A DNA stretch of 30,392 nt from an uncultured Bacteroidales bacterium. Lineage in GTDB: Bacteria > Bacteroidota > Bacteroidia > Bacteroidales > UBA932. The stretch is from positions 1 through 30,392 of the forward strand of contig CALCEJ010000023.1 of NCBI GenBank assembly GCA_937900465.1, read 5' to 3'. The notes beneath the pieces were generated by a model. The model ran no database searches and was not told the origin of the DNA. It saw only the letters and a program-made list of their open reading frames with translations. Below, in pieces: positions 14,501 through 21,599 of this stretch; position 1 is the first letter of the stretch; each line of letters begins with the position of its first letter. The position numbers and the translations under genes were made by a program.

Positions 14501-17500
14501 GAATGAACCCCGGATGGGAGGGGTCTTCCTGCTCAACGATTTCCGTCCCATACAGTCCCACATAGTCTTTTCGGTTAACCGGACGGGCAAGGGTGTCATA
14601 GACTACGACCGATCGTCTTTCCCAAGACATCGTCGTATCTTGACCGTTGTCCATCACCGTGGACTCCTCAGCTACCAAGCCCAGTAGATATCTGGAGGGG
14701 GAGTTGAAATGACTGTATGACCTTGTCTGCGTCTGAAGAATGGCTCTTCCGGAACCAATCCTCTTCGCTGTACGTGTCCTGACGGGGTAATCATACCCGT
14801 CGTACGTGATGTCCGTCGTTGTGGTAATGCCTGTGAGATTATCAGTAGATACACTTCGCGACAGCCGGGGAACATAGTGTCCGAAGGAAGTCAGAGTGGA
14901 ATCATAGGAGTTTGTCAACGTTGCATAAGCGTCCCCGAAATAGGAACCAAGACTTTGCTCCGAGGATTTCAGCACACCCATCCGCCGGGGATCGTATGTC
15001 CGGACTGTAAAGTGAGTCGCCTCTCCATAATCCCACTTCTTCACTTTTGAGAATCCGCAGAACCCGAGACCGTAATTGTGAATCACTCCGTCGTAATAAT
15101 TGTATACCGCCGTTCGGGACGGAGAATAATCTCCATAAAGGACATAAAGCGGGATCGCCTGCTGCGCGAAACCAAAATAATCGCTCACCGTTACGCCCCC
15201 GTCCGTCCAGTACCAGCTATGGTCCGGGATATATTTGAACTCGTTTATCCCTGTGTTGCCGAAACTGTCCGTGAACTGTACGACTTTCCTTGATTGCTGA
15301 GAGTTAAGGCTGTATTGAAACTCATCTATCAGAAAACCATCCACGACAATGAAGCTGCTCGATGAATATCCCCTGACGACATTGCAGGGCACGACTCCGC
15401 GGCAGTTGCTTACGGTCGATGCCGATGAAGCGTAGCTACCCAATGACCTTCCGTTATTGTTAAGATACGTTCCGAGAGCGGAACCGTTTATTTCGACGAG
15501 GTCCGGAAACCCGTCCCGGTTCAGGTCCAGGAACATATACTTTTTGGAGGAGGAGTATGAATCCGCATAAACTGTACGTGTCAGGAAATCATTCCCGTTA
15601 TATACATAGATATGCCAAGCCGATGAGCCGCTGGCGGGAGGCGTCGCTATGTCCATATACCCATCCCCATTGAAGTCTGTATGCAGACTGACGCTGGAGA
15701 TATTGCCGGAGGTTATGCCTTGAACGTGTTTTTCCAAAGAGAATGTTTGATTGGAGGTATTCTGCCTCAGGCGGTAAATGTCCATCCCGTCGGAAGTGGC
15801 GTGACAGAGCTCCGTCCTCGAGTCGCTGTCGATATCGTTTGATACGACATTCTTGTCATCGCCAAGGGGAAAACTGAACACAACGGATTCGGATATCTTC
15901 GTCAGCGAATCAAGGTCAATCAGCGCAGCGTAGCAGGTCTGACTGCAGGAGTAGCCGTTGCTGTTGTATGCAACAGCAAGGAGTTGAGTCTTCCCGTTCC
16001 CGAGATAGTCTCCCCAGAAGAACTGACGGCGGTAAGGGCTGTATATCGAGCCCACTTTTACGACACCGGCAAAGACTACCTGACGGCTTGACAACAGTTC
16101 AGGGGTATCATTCTCGCCACACTTATATACTGATATCTTGTATACTGAGTAGTACTGAGTCGTGGAGACTATATTCACCTTTACCAGTTCATCGATTCCG
16201 TCCCCGTCCACATCCACCGCTTCCATTGTCTGGAATCCCGACTCCGCCTTGATGCTTGTATCCACGGTTCCCGTCGTACTCAGGTTTGATACGAACAGTA
16301 TTGACTGGTCCGCATCATAGCCGCTCCCGAACCTTATCCCTGATAGCGATGACTCGATTATCTTATAATTGTCAAAAAGGGGGTATATCAACAGTCCGTC
16401 TCCGGGATAGCTGGCGAGGAACTTCCCCCGGCGGTAAACAAGATTGCCACTGGAAAAGGAGCTGCTGATGGCCTGCGATCCGGACAGGGACAACGTCCCG
16501 TATCCTTCGGGCGTCACCTCTGCAGGATAGGAGAACCTTACTGGAGGAAGGGATGCCGTTCCTGACGAACAGTCCATCTGCGTGAGCAGGTATGTCCTGT
16601 CCTTGTATGTGTGAGTCAGCGTGTATCGTGACAACGTATCGGTACCGTTCAAGGAACAGATTCCCTTCAGAAGGTAGGGGTAATCCTTCGCTGAACCGGC
16701 ATAATAAGCCTCCGGATAGCTTCCGCCGGGCCTCTGTTCTTCCTCGAATACGAACTCCGCGCAGTGGGCATCCGAACCCGGGAATATTCCGTACCGTATC
16801 CTGCTGATGCGCGGATTGTTATATATGTCATAGTTATAGTGATATGTTATTCGGTTGCCCCCGATGTCCGTTTTCTCAACTACAGGGTATGACACAAGCT
16901 GATGGTATGCGTCATTCGTCCCGCCAAATACCGCAGTACTCCCGTCGGGATACTTAGCCGTGAATCCGCGGACAAATCCGCCTTCATTCAATTCCCGGGA
17001 GACCAGTATACGGCTGAAGGCTGTCCGCAGCGGAAATGAATCTCGGGTCAGGCTGTCCGTATTCTCCACCAGGCACTCCCCGTCAAGGGAAAATACCACA
17101 TCGGAATCTCCGATGCTTGCAGGAGATACGACCCCGTTGAAGTACTTGGTCTTGTTTACAAGTGTAATCCTCGAAAGCCCCGTCAAGTCCCATCCGTAGC
17201 CGGCATAGCCCTCTCCCCCCTGGCTGTTATACTGAAGCGATATCTCCGGAGTAAAACCAATCGCCGGGGCAACCGGCATTGATATCGTATACGTCCGTGC
17301 CCCTGTCGAACTCACACCTTCTTCAACACCAATCCCTCCTACGACATATCCGTCAAGGCCCGAACGCACGCCTTCCCCCCTGTTTCGCTGCAAAGTAGCC
17401 TCAACCTTTTCCTCAAACGAAAGACGCATCTCCTTCGCGTGCGCCTCCTTTTCCTCTTCTGTAGCCATCCTCGGGCGAACATCATTGCGGATCAGAGGAT

Positions 17501-17624
17501 ACAATGCGACACTAGTTTCAGCATCTTCCGTCTCGTTCATCCTCTCCGCAGTAACGTCTTGTGATGACAAGCGAAAAGAAATGGTGGTCAAGATGAGTGA
17601 AATCAGAAAAGCAGGGGTTCGCAT
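11580..17624 (-). CDS. Secreted SpvB/VCBS/YD-repeat Rhs protein with HEFGH-containing C-terminal tip
   Basis: 2014 residues. A Sec signal peptide lies at 1-22 (MRTPAFLISLILTTISFRLS). An SpvB/TcaC-like N-terminal domain covers about 88-370, with SMPVAPAIGFTPEISLQYNS and GYGWDLTGLSRITL. VCBS/FG-GAP calcium-type loops follow between about 470 and 720: DVDGDGIDEL, DIDSDSRTEL, DFNGDGYMDI, DLNRDGFPDL. YD/RHS repeats fill about 1150-1700, and the Rhs-associated core ends near 1793 with YDPLFARFLSPDPYVQ...NRYSYCLNNPLKYRDESG. The tip, 1794-2014 (bases 12245-11583), carries HEFGH at 1916-1920 and a later YTEQDAN, suggesting a zinc peptidase of HExxH...E type. In Rhs proteins the core forms a shell holding the tip. 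No type VI or type IX secretion signal is visible here, so export beyond Sec is unexplained. The tip is visibly more AT-rich than the core. Confidence 0.92.
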   Translation of the reverse strand: MRTPAFLISLILTTISFRLSSQDVTAERMNETEDAETSVALYPLIRNDVRPRMATEEEKEAHAKEMRLSFEEKVEATLQRNRGEGVRSGLDGYVVGGIGVEEGVSSTGARTYTISMPVAPAIGFTPEISLQYNSQGGEGYAGYGWDLTGLSRITLVNKTKYFNGVVSPASIGDSDVVFSLDGECLVENTDSLTRDSFPLRTAFSRILVSRELNEGGFVRGFTAKYPDGSTAVFGGTNDAYHQLVSYPVVEKTDIGGNRITYHYNYDIYNNPRISRIRYGIFPGSDAHCAEFVFEEEQRPGGSYPEAYYAGSAKDYPYLLKGICSLNGTDTLSRYTLTHTYKDRTYLLTQMDCSSGTASLPPVRFSYPAEVTPEGYGTLSLSGSQAISSSFSSGNLVYRRGKFLASYPGDGLLIYPLFDNYKIIESSLSGIRFGSGYDADQSILFVSNLSTTGTVDTSIKAESGFQTMEAVDVDGDGIDELVKVNIVSTTQYYSVYKISVYKCGENDTPELLSSRQVVFAGVVKVGSIYSPYRRQFFWGDYLGNGKTQLLAVAYNSNGYSCSQTCYAALIDLDSLTKISESVVFSFPLGDDKNVVSNDIDSDSRTELCHATSDGMDIYRLRQNTSNQTFSLEKHVQGITSGNISSVSLHTDFNGDGYMDIATPPASGSSAWHIYVYNGNDFLTRTVYADSYSSSKKYMFLDLNRDGFPDLVEINGSALGTYLNNNGRSLGSYASSASTVSNCRGVVPCNVVRGYSSSSFIVVDGFLIDEFQYSLNSQQSRKVVQFTDSFGNTGINEFKYIPDHSWYWTDGGVTVSDYFGFAQQAIPLYVLYGDYSPSRTAVYNYYDGVIHNYGLGFCGFSKVKKWDYGEATHFTVRTYDPRRMGVLKSSEQSLGSYFGDAYATLTNSYDSTLTSFGHYVPRLSRSVSTDNLTGITTTTDITYDGYDYPVRTRTAKRIGSGRAILQTQTRSYSHFNSPSRYLLGLVAEESTVMDNGQDTTMSWERRSVVVYDTLARPVNRKDYVGLYGTEIVEQEDPSHPGFIQIVHIDRRADKLEKDTKWTYSIYGNISSEKVARYGAAEFVGPSYSYVQEMRYLHSSSDEIGVSTLYGGQDKFGNPTYALRDYIQLSQYTYDGFGKLTCRTNPDGTVEMTVRAWGGKGAYTITKTHTGRPDEIVHYDSMGREIRRGEKLFDGRWTFVDREYDRNGRVKRESLPFCGDTATVWKCYSYDAYGRLTGISEPSGRVCSWSYSGTGVTQVTDGATLTRWTDAAGRLIRTNDGEGNVSFSLRDDGQPSLITVQYAASTSISYDDYGRRIQIDDPSAGTVTDTYVNSSNGTSRLTRSGNNGSVTTWRDKYGRVTKITKSPGLSISTYTYGVRGLLSSVVTSDGVSRTYAYDSNDRMVNVLDSVSGGVWLRKTMTYGANGRLSSMKYTAKAGDITTESYTYTNGHHTGTSLPDGTVIFRLDSVDVSGRPVKIQTGGISREYGYTEYGLPSFLSLGNGSAAYYEYEFSPQTGNLLMRKDSLSGRTEHFGYDDRNRLVSMDGRSITYQQYKGNISEISQVGTMYYMDTDDPYKMTGWIPYTPGFGPSQEYSVSYSQDDLPKTLSRGTTSAELTYGTDRDRVRMVVKDGVDTLLVRHYAGGVYEKDESSQGDIERLYLGGDAYSARMVYVKTGSGGWTLYNIGRDYLGSVTDILTSSCSPVAKYRYDPWGRVYDATSGQDASGLLFLGRGYTGHEHLPWFDLINANARLYDPLFARFLSPDPYVQAPDLPLDYNRYSYCLNNPLKYRDESGEFFVLDSWLVGLFGGGIKRANQMALNDLRIWGGLFVSDPNKNFGERVWEVVSRFTWQLPQTILGFFAAHAFNTFRLVGGISSVEYLHGATVLSTRKDGFGAFTLGSYITGDNDLIASDFNRLFQHEFGHYLQSQAFGPLWSFVFGVESVYSAIKNSPGKHKLFYTEQDANARSFLYYRKYYPDIKWSFEDNPIKGYNPSLSHYNKINLGAINMAIISLNYIIE

Positions 17625-17650
17625 AAGGGTTTTGTTGGATATTAGATAGA

Positions 17651-17679
17651 CAAATATATGTAAAATAATAAACTAACAA
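17651..17679 (-). promoter_or_regulatory. Promoter of the Rhs cassette operon
   Basis: Minus-strand TATATTTG at 17658-17651 (-7) with TTGT at 17679-17676 about 17 nt upstream. The -7 box ends 26 nt before the Rhs ATG. I see no other -7 box between the Rhs start and the last lipoprotein, so the array probably depends on this promoter. Confidence 0.6.
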
Positions 17680-17691
17680 GAAATAATTTGC

Positions 17692-17699
17692 TAAATTTG
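17692..17699 (+). promoter_or_regulatory. -7 box of pgk
   Basis: TAAATTTG matches TAnnTTTG and ends 43 nt before the pgk ATG. It may also drive the efflux genes that follow pgk without a gap. No clear -33. Confidence 0.6.
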
Positions 17700-17742
17700 C
17701 GAACTCGTTTTACTCAATAGGAAAAACAAAACACCAAAAGAT

Positions 17743-18996
17743 ATGCAACAGTTCATAGACAAGTACGACTTCACCGGCAAAAGGGCCATCGTGAGAGTCG
17801 ATTTCAATGTTCCTCTCAACGAAAACTTCCAGATTACGGACGATACCCGGATCCGCAGGGCTATGCCTACCCTCAAGAAGGTCCTCGCCTCCGGCGGTTC
17901 CCTTATCATTATGTCCCATCTGGGACGTCCCAAGAAGGTTGACCCCAAGTTTTCCCTACGCCATATCGTCGACCACGTAAGCGAATGCCTCGGCGTTCCC
18001 GTACAGTTTGCTGACGACTGCCAGAAAGCAGACGCACAGGCAGCGGCCCTCAAGCCCGGTGAGGCTCTCCTTCTGGAGAATCTCCGTTTCTACGCTGAGG
18101 AAGAAGGAAAACCCCGCGGCCTCGCAGAGGATGCGACAGATGAGGAGAAGAAGGCGGCAAAGGCAGCCGTGAAGGCATCCCAGAAGGAATTCGTCAAAAA
18201 GCTCGCCTCCTATGCTGACTGCTATATCAACGATGCTTTCGGAACCGCTCACCGCGCTCACGGCTCAACCGCCCTCATCGCCGAATACTTCCCTGACGAC
18301 AAGATGTTCGGATACCTGATGGAAGGCGAGATCAAGGCTATCGACAACGTTCTGAAAAATGCCCAGAGGCCCCTTACCGCAATCATCGGAGGGTCCAAGG
18401 TGAGTTCCAAGCTCGCAGTCCTCAAAAACCTCGTCGGAAAAGTTGACAACCTCATCATCGGCGGCGGTATGGGCTATACTTTCATCAAGGCCCAGGGTGG
18501 AAAGATCGGACTTTCACTTCACGAGGATGAACTTATTCCCGATGCCCTTGAAATCCTTGCAACTGCAAAGGAGAAGGGCGTGAACGTCTATCTCTCGAAA
18601 CAGACCGTAGCCGGTCAGGCATTCGACAACGACACTCCCCAGAAGATTTTCGATACGGACAACATCGCCGATGGCTGGGAAGGAATGGATGCCGCACCCG
18701 CAACCCTCGAGGCTTGGAAGAAGGTTATCCTCGCTTCGAAGACCATCCTCTGGAACGGCCCTGTTGGCGTTTTCGAGCTTCCTAACTTCGCAAAGGGAAC
18801 CCTTCAGATCGCTGAGGATCTCGCAGAGGCCACTAAAAATGGCGCCTATACCCTTGTGGGGGGAGGCGACTCTGTCGCAGCGGTAACCCAGATGGGCTAT
18901 GCCGACAAGGTCAGCTACGTTTCCACGGGCGGCGGAGCAATGCTCGAAGCAATCGAAGGAAAGGTACTCCCCGGAATCGCAGCAATTCAGGATTAA
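17743..18996 (+). CDS. pgk: Phosphoglycerate kinase
   Basis: 417 residues. Converts 1,3-bisphosphoglycerate and ADP to 3-phosphoglycerate and ATP in glycolysis. Family landmarks are RVDFNVPLN (residues about 20-28), LIIMSHLGRPKKVDPKFSL, LLLENLRFYAEE, NDAFGTAHRAHGS, IIGGSKVSSKLAVLKNL, IIGGGMGYTFIKAQG, WNGPVGVFELPNFAKGT and the nucleotide-binding VGGGDSVAAV near the end. Somewhat longer than the roughly 390-residue enzymes because of a Lys/Ala/Glu-rich insertion around residues 118-150, which I believe is normal for Bacteroidales. The ATG at 17743 is the natural start. Four bases separate its stop from tolC. Confidence 0.97.
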   Translation: MQQFIDKYDFTGKRAIVRVDFNVPLNENFQITDDTRIRRAMPTLKKVLASGGSLIIMSHLGRPKKVDPKFSLRHIVDHVSECLGVPVQFADDCQKADAQAAALKPGEALLLENLRFYAEEEGKPRGLAEDATDEEKKAAKAAVKASQKEFVKKLASYADCYINDAFGTAHRAHGSTALIAEYFPDDKMFGYLMEGEIKAIDNVLKNAQRPLTAIIGGSKVSSKLAVLKNLVGKVDNLIIGGGMGYTFIKAQGGKIGLSLHEDELIPDALEILATAKEKGVNVYLSKQTVAGQAFDNDTPQKIFDTDNIADGWEGMDAAPATLEAWKKVILASKTILWNGPVGVFELPNFAKGTLQIAEDLAEATKNGAYTLVGGGDSVAAVTQMGYADKVSYVSTGGGAMLEAIEGKVLPGIAAIQD

Positions 18997-19000
18997 TTAG

Positions 19001-20545
19001 ATGAGAAAATATCTTGCATTTGTCATTGCGGCGCTCCTTTCCGGGGTTGCCGCAATGGCGCAATATATTGACGGAGCGCCTGAGTCCGGGGTAGATACGG
19101 CAAAGGTCGTCATATCCCTTGATGACGCCCTCCGGATAGCCCTTTCGGAGAATGTTTCCGTGAAGGTTGCAGATCTTGAGGTCACGAGGTCCGAATATGC
19201 GAAAAGGGGTACCTATGCAGCCCTTTTCCCCCAGATTAATGCTTCCGGCTCCTACCAGCGTACCATCAAGAAGCAGGTTATGTATATGGGCGGCTCTTCC
19301 GGTGACGATGACGGAGAAGGCGGCGGAGGCGGCATGGCCTCGATGTTCACATCCGCGTTCGAGCCCATAATGTATTATATCCAGGAGCTGATGAAACAGC
19401 ATCCCGGAGCGATTGCCCCCTACGTGCCGGCTGAGACGACCGAGACCAGCACCAGCTCTGACAATGGATTCGAAGTGGGCCGTCTGAACACCTACAGCGC
19501 CGGAATCAATGCGGTGATGCCGCTTGTGAACCTCCAGCTGTGGGAGAGTATGAGCCTGTCCGCAGACCAGGTCGAGATGGCGGTGGAAAAGGCCCGGGAA
19601 TCCCGTCTGGGGACCGTCAGTTCCGTCAAGCAGGCATATTATGCCGTGCTCCTCGCGAAGGAGGCGTTCGAAGTTTACAGGAGCGTTTACGAGAACGCGA
19701 TTGAGAATTACAGGCAGACGGAGATGCGCTACAATGCCCAGAAAGCATCCGAACTGGATTTCACGCGGGCAAAGTCCAATGTCGCCGCCGCAATCCCGAA
19801 CGTCTATAACGCTGAGAGCGGAATCGCGCTTGCGCTGTGGCAGCTGAAGGCCGTGATGGGCATAGACCTTGACACCGATATCGACACTGAAGGATCCCTC
19901 CAGGATTACGGAGAGCATATGTTCTACGACATCCACGAGCACGATGATCCGGATTTCAGAGGCAACTCATCGCTGCGCCAGCTTGCTATGCAGGCTGAGC
20001 AGCTGGCAAAGACAATCAGGATGCAGCAGTATGCATATCTTCCCTCGCTGAACCTGAGTTTTGCCTACAGTTTCAATGCTATGACGGACGATTTCGAGTT
20101 CAGCAATTACCGCTGGACCCCGTATTCATACGTTGGAATCAGCCTCAGCATCCCGATCTTCTCCGGCGGGCAGCGTTACTACAACGTAAAACAGACCCGG
20201 GTCCAGGCTGCCGAGCTCGAGTACCAGCGGGTAAATGCGGAGCGCCAGCTCCAGATTGCCGTCCGCCAGAGCCTCCAGACGATGGAAACCGCGATGAAGA
20301 CCTACGATGCCGCAAAAGACGCCCTCCAGTCTGCGGAGAAGGCCTATGACATCGCCCGGAAGTCCTATCTGGTCGGACGCAGCACCCTCACTGACCTTTC
20401 CAACACGGAGCTGGTCCTTACCCAGAGCCGGCTTTCCGTCAGTCAGGCGATCTACAGTTTCGTCGTTGCGAAAACCGCCCTGGAGCAGACCCTGGGCTAT
20501 GATTTTACCGAAGAAAATGAAACCCCTCAGATATATGAACAGTAA
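19001..20545 (+). CDS. TolC-family outer membrane efflux channel
   Basis: 514 residues with signal peptide MRKYLAFVIAALLSGVAAMAQ. The outer membrane factor pattern is clear: ISLDDALRIALSENVSVKVADLEV, then a first long helical repeat RLGTVSSVKQAYYAVLLAKEAFEVYRSVYENAIENYRQTEMRYNAQKASELDFTRAKSNVAAA (broken here only for description), and a second repeat ending KSYLVGRSTLTDLSNTELVLTQSRLSVSQAIYSF. An insertion of about 60 residues (95-160) begins with a Gly/Asp run, GGSSGDDDGEGGGGG, and probably forms an enlarged extracellular loop. First gene of a tripartite pump: it overlaps the adaptor gene by 11 nt and starts 4 nt after pgk. Confidence 0.92.
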   Translation: MRKYLAFVIAALLSGVAAMAQYIDGAPESGVDTAKVVISLDDALRIALSENVSVKVADLEVTRSEYAKRGTYAALFPQINASGSYQRTIKKQVMYMGGSSGDDDGEGGGGGMASMFTSAFEPIMYYIQELMKQHPGAIAPYVPAETTETSTSSDNGFEVGRLNTYSAGINAVMPLVNLQLWESMSLSADQVEMAVEKARESRLGTVSSVKQAYYAVLLAKEAFEVYRSVYENAIENYRQTEMRYNAQKASELDFTRAKSNVAAAIPNVYNAESGIALALWQLKAVMGIDLDTDIDTEGSLQDYGEHMFYDIHEHDDPDFRGNSSLRQLAMQAEQLAKTIRMQQYAYLPSLNLSFAYSFNAMTDDFEFSNYRWTPYSYVGISLSIPIFSGGQRYYNVKQTRVQAAELEYQRVNAERQLQIAVRQSLQTMETAMKTYDAAKDALQSAEKAYDIARKSYLVGRSTLTDLSNTELVLTQSRLSVSQAIYSFVVAKTALEQTLGYDFTEENETPQIYEQ

Positions 20546-21599
20546 GTCAATATGGATACTTGCCGCTGTGTCGTTTCTTGCCTCCGTCTCCTGCGGCGGC
20601 CCTAAGGAGACCAAGGTCGATGCGGTTTTGGACAGCGCGGCATCCTCCCTCGAAATCGTCCCTGAAGCCCTCGAGGTTCCCCCGGCAAATGTGGAGGTGG
20701 CGAAAGTGAGCTTCCGCAAGGTGAGCGACGAGAATACGTATTCCTCATCGGTCCTCCCTTACGCGACTAACAACATAGCGCCCCAGTCCGCCTCGCGTAT
20801 AAGGAAAATCAACGTTGAGGTGGGCGATTACGTATGGAAGGGCAAGGTCCTCGCTGAGATGGACCGTCTCCAGCTCGAACAGACACGCCTTCAGCTACAG
20901 AACGACAGCGTCGAGTATTTCCGCCTGAAATCCCTCGTTGATGAGGGAGGCATAGCCCAGTCGGATTTTGATGCAATCGAGCTGGCCTATTCGGTAAGGA
21001 AGACAACATATCAGAACCTCCTTGAGAACACGGTCCTCAAAAGCCCCATTACGGGCTTTGTCACCGCAAGGAACTACGATGTGAACGACCTTTATTCTAT
21101 GCAGATGCCTCTGTTTACAATCCAGCAGGTCGTTCCCGTGAAGCTTCTGGTGGGTATTTCCGAGAGCCAGTACACCAAAGTCAAGGAGGGAGACCCTGTC
21201 TCAATTTCCGTCGACGCCTTCCCCGGAAGGACGTTCAGCGGAAAGGTCGGGAGGGTTTATCCTACGGTGAATTCCGCCACCCATACCTTCAACACTGAGG
21301 TGATCGTCGCAAACAAAGACAAGGCCCTCCGTCCCGGAATGTATGCCCGGGTCACGGTGAATTTCGGGGATACGAAAAGCGCCGTGGTTCCTGACCAGGC
21401 AGTCGTCAAGCTCGAAGGTACCGGCCAGAGGTTCGTCTATGTCCTCAATGATGACGATACCGTAACCCTTAAACCGGTCACCATAGGCCGTCACGTAGGA
21501 TCCGAATACCAGATCCTTGACGGTATCAGCGAAGGTGAAACAATTGTCGTCAAGGGCCACGCCGCCCTCAAGGACGGAAGCCGGGTCAACGTGCTATGA
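20535..21599 (+). CDS. RND efflux periplasmic adaptor (membrane fusion protein), lipoprotein
   Basis: 354 residues from ATG 20535, chosen because it begins MNSKSIWILAAVSFLASVSC, a lipoprotein signal. Barrel-sandwich/lipoyl halves appear as ASRIRKINVEVGDYVWKGKVLAEMD and NTVLKSPITGFVTARNYDVNDLY, separated by a short helical hairpin (LEQTRLQLQNDSVEYFRLKSLVDEGG, DFDAIELAY). The beta-barrel VPVKLLVGISESQYTKVKEGDPVSI and the membrane-proximal region VPDQAVVKLEGTGQRFVYVLNDDD...GLRPGMYARV follow. It links the inner-membrane pump to TolC. It starts inside the tolC 3' end and ends in an ATGA overlap with the pump gene, so the three are translationally coupled. The hairpin is short, as in many Bacteroidota adaptors. 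Confidence 0.92.
   Translation: MNSKSIWILAAVSFLASVSCGGPKETKVDAVLDSAASSLEIVPEALEVPPANVEVAKVSFRKVSDENTYSSSVLPYATNNIAPQSASRIRKINVEVGDYVWKGKVLAEMDRLQLEQTRLQLQNDSVEYFRLKSLVDEGGIAQSDFDAIELAYSVRKTTYQNLLENTVLKSPITGFVTARNYDVNDLYSMQMPLFTIQQVVPVKLLVGISESQYTKVKEGDPVSISVDAFPGRTFSGKVGRVYPTVNSATHTFNTEVIVANKDKALRPGMYARVTVNFGDTKSAVVPDQAVVKLEGTGQRFVYVLNDDDTVTLKPVTIGRHVGSEYQILDGISEGETIVVKGHAALKDGSRVNVL

Noticed and set aside
11580..17624. Possible SpvB-type ADP-ribosyltransferase toxin
   Set aside because: Only the N-terminal SpvB structural domain is present. The C-terminus has HEFGH and no ADP-ribosyltransferase R-S-E motif set that I can see.
18911..19942. A 343-codon minus-strand frame across the pgk end and tolC
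   Set aside because: Antisense to two certain genes; no start context, domain or promoter.
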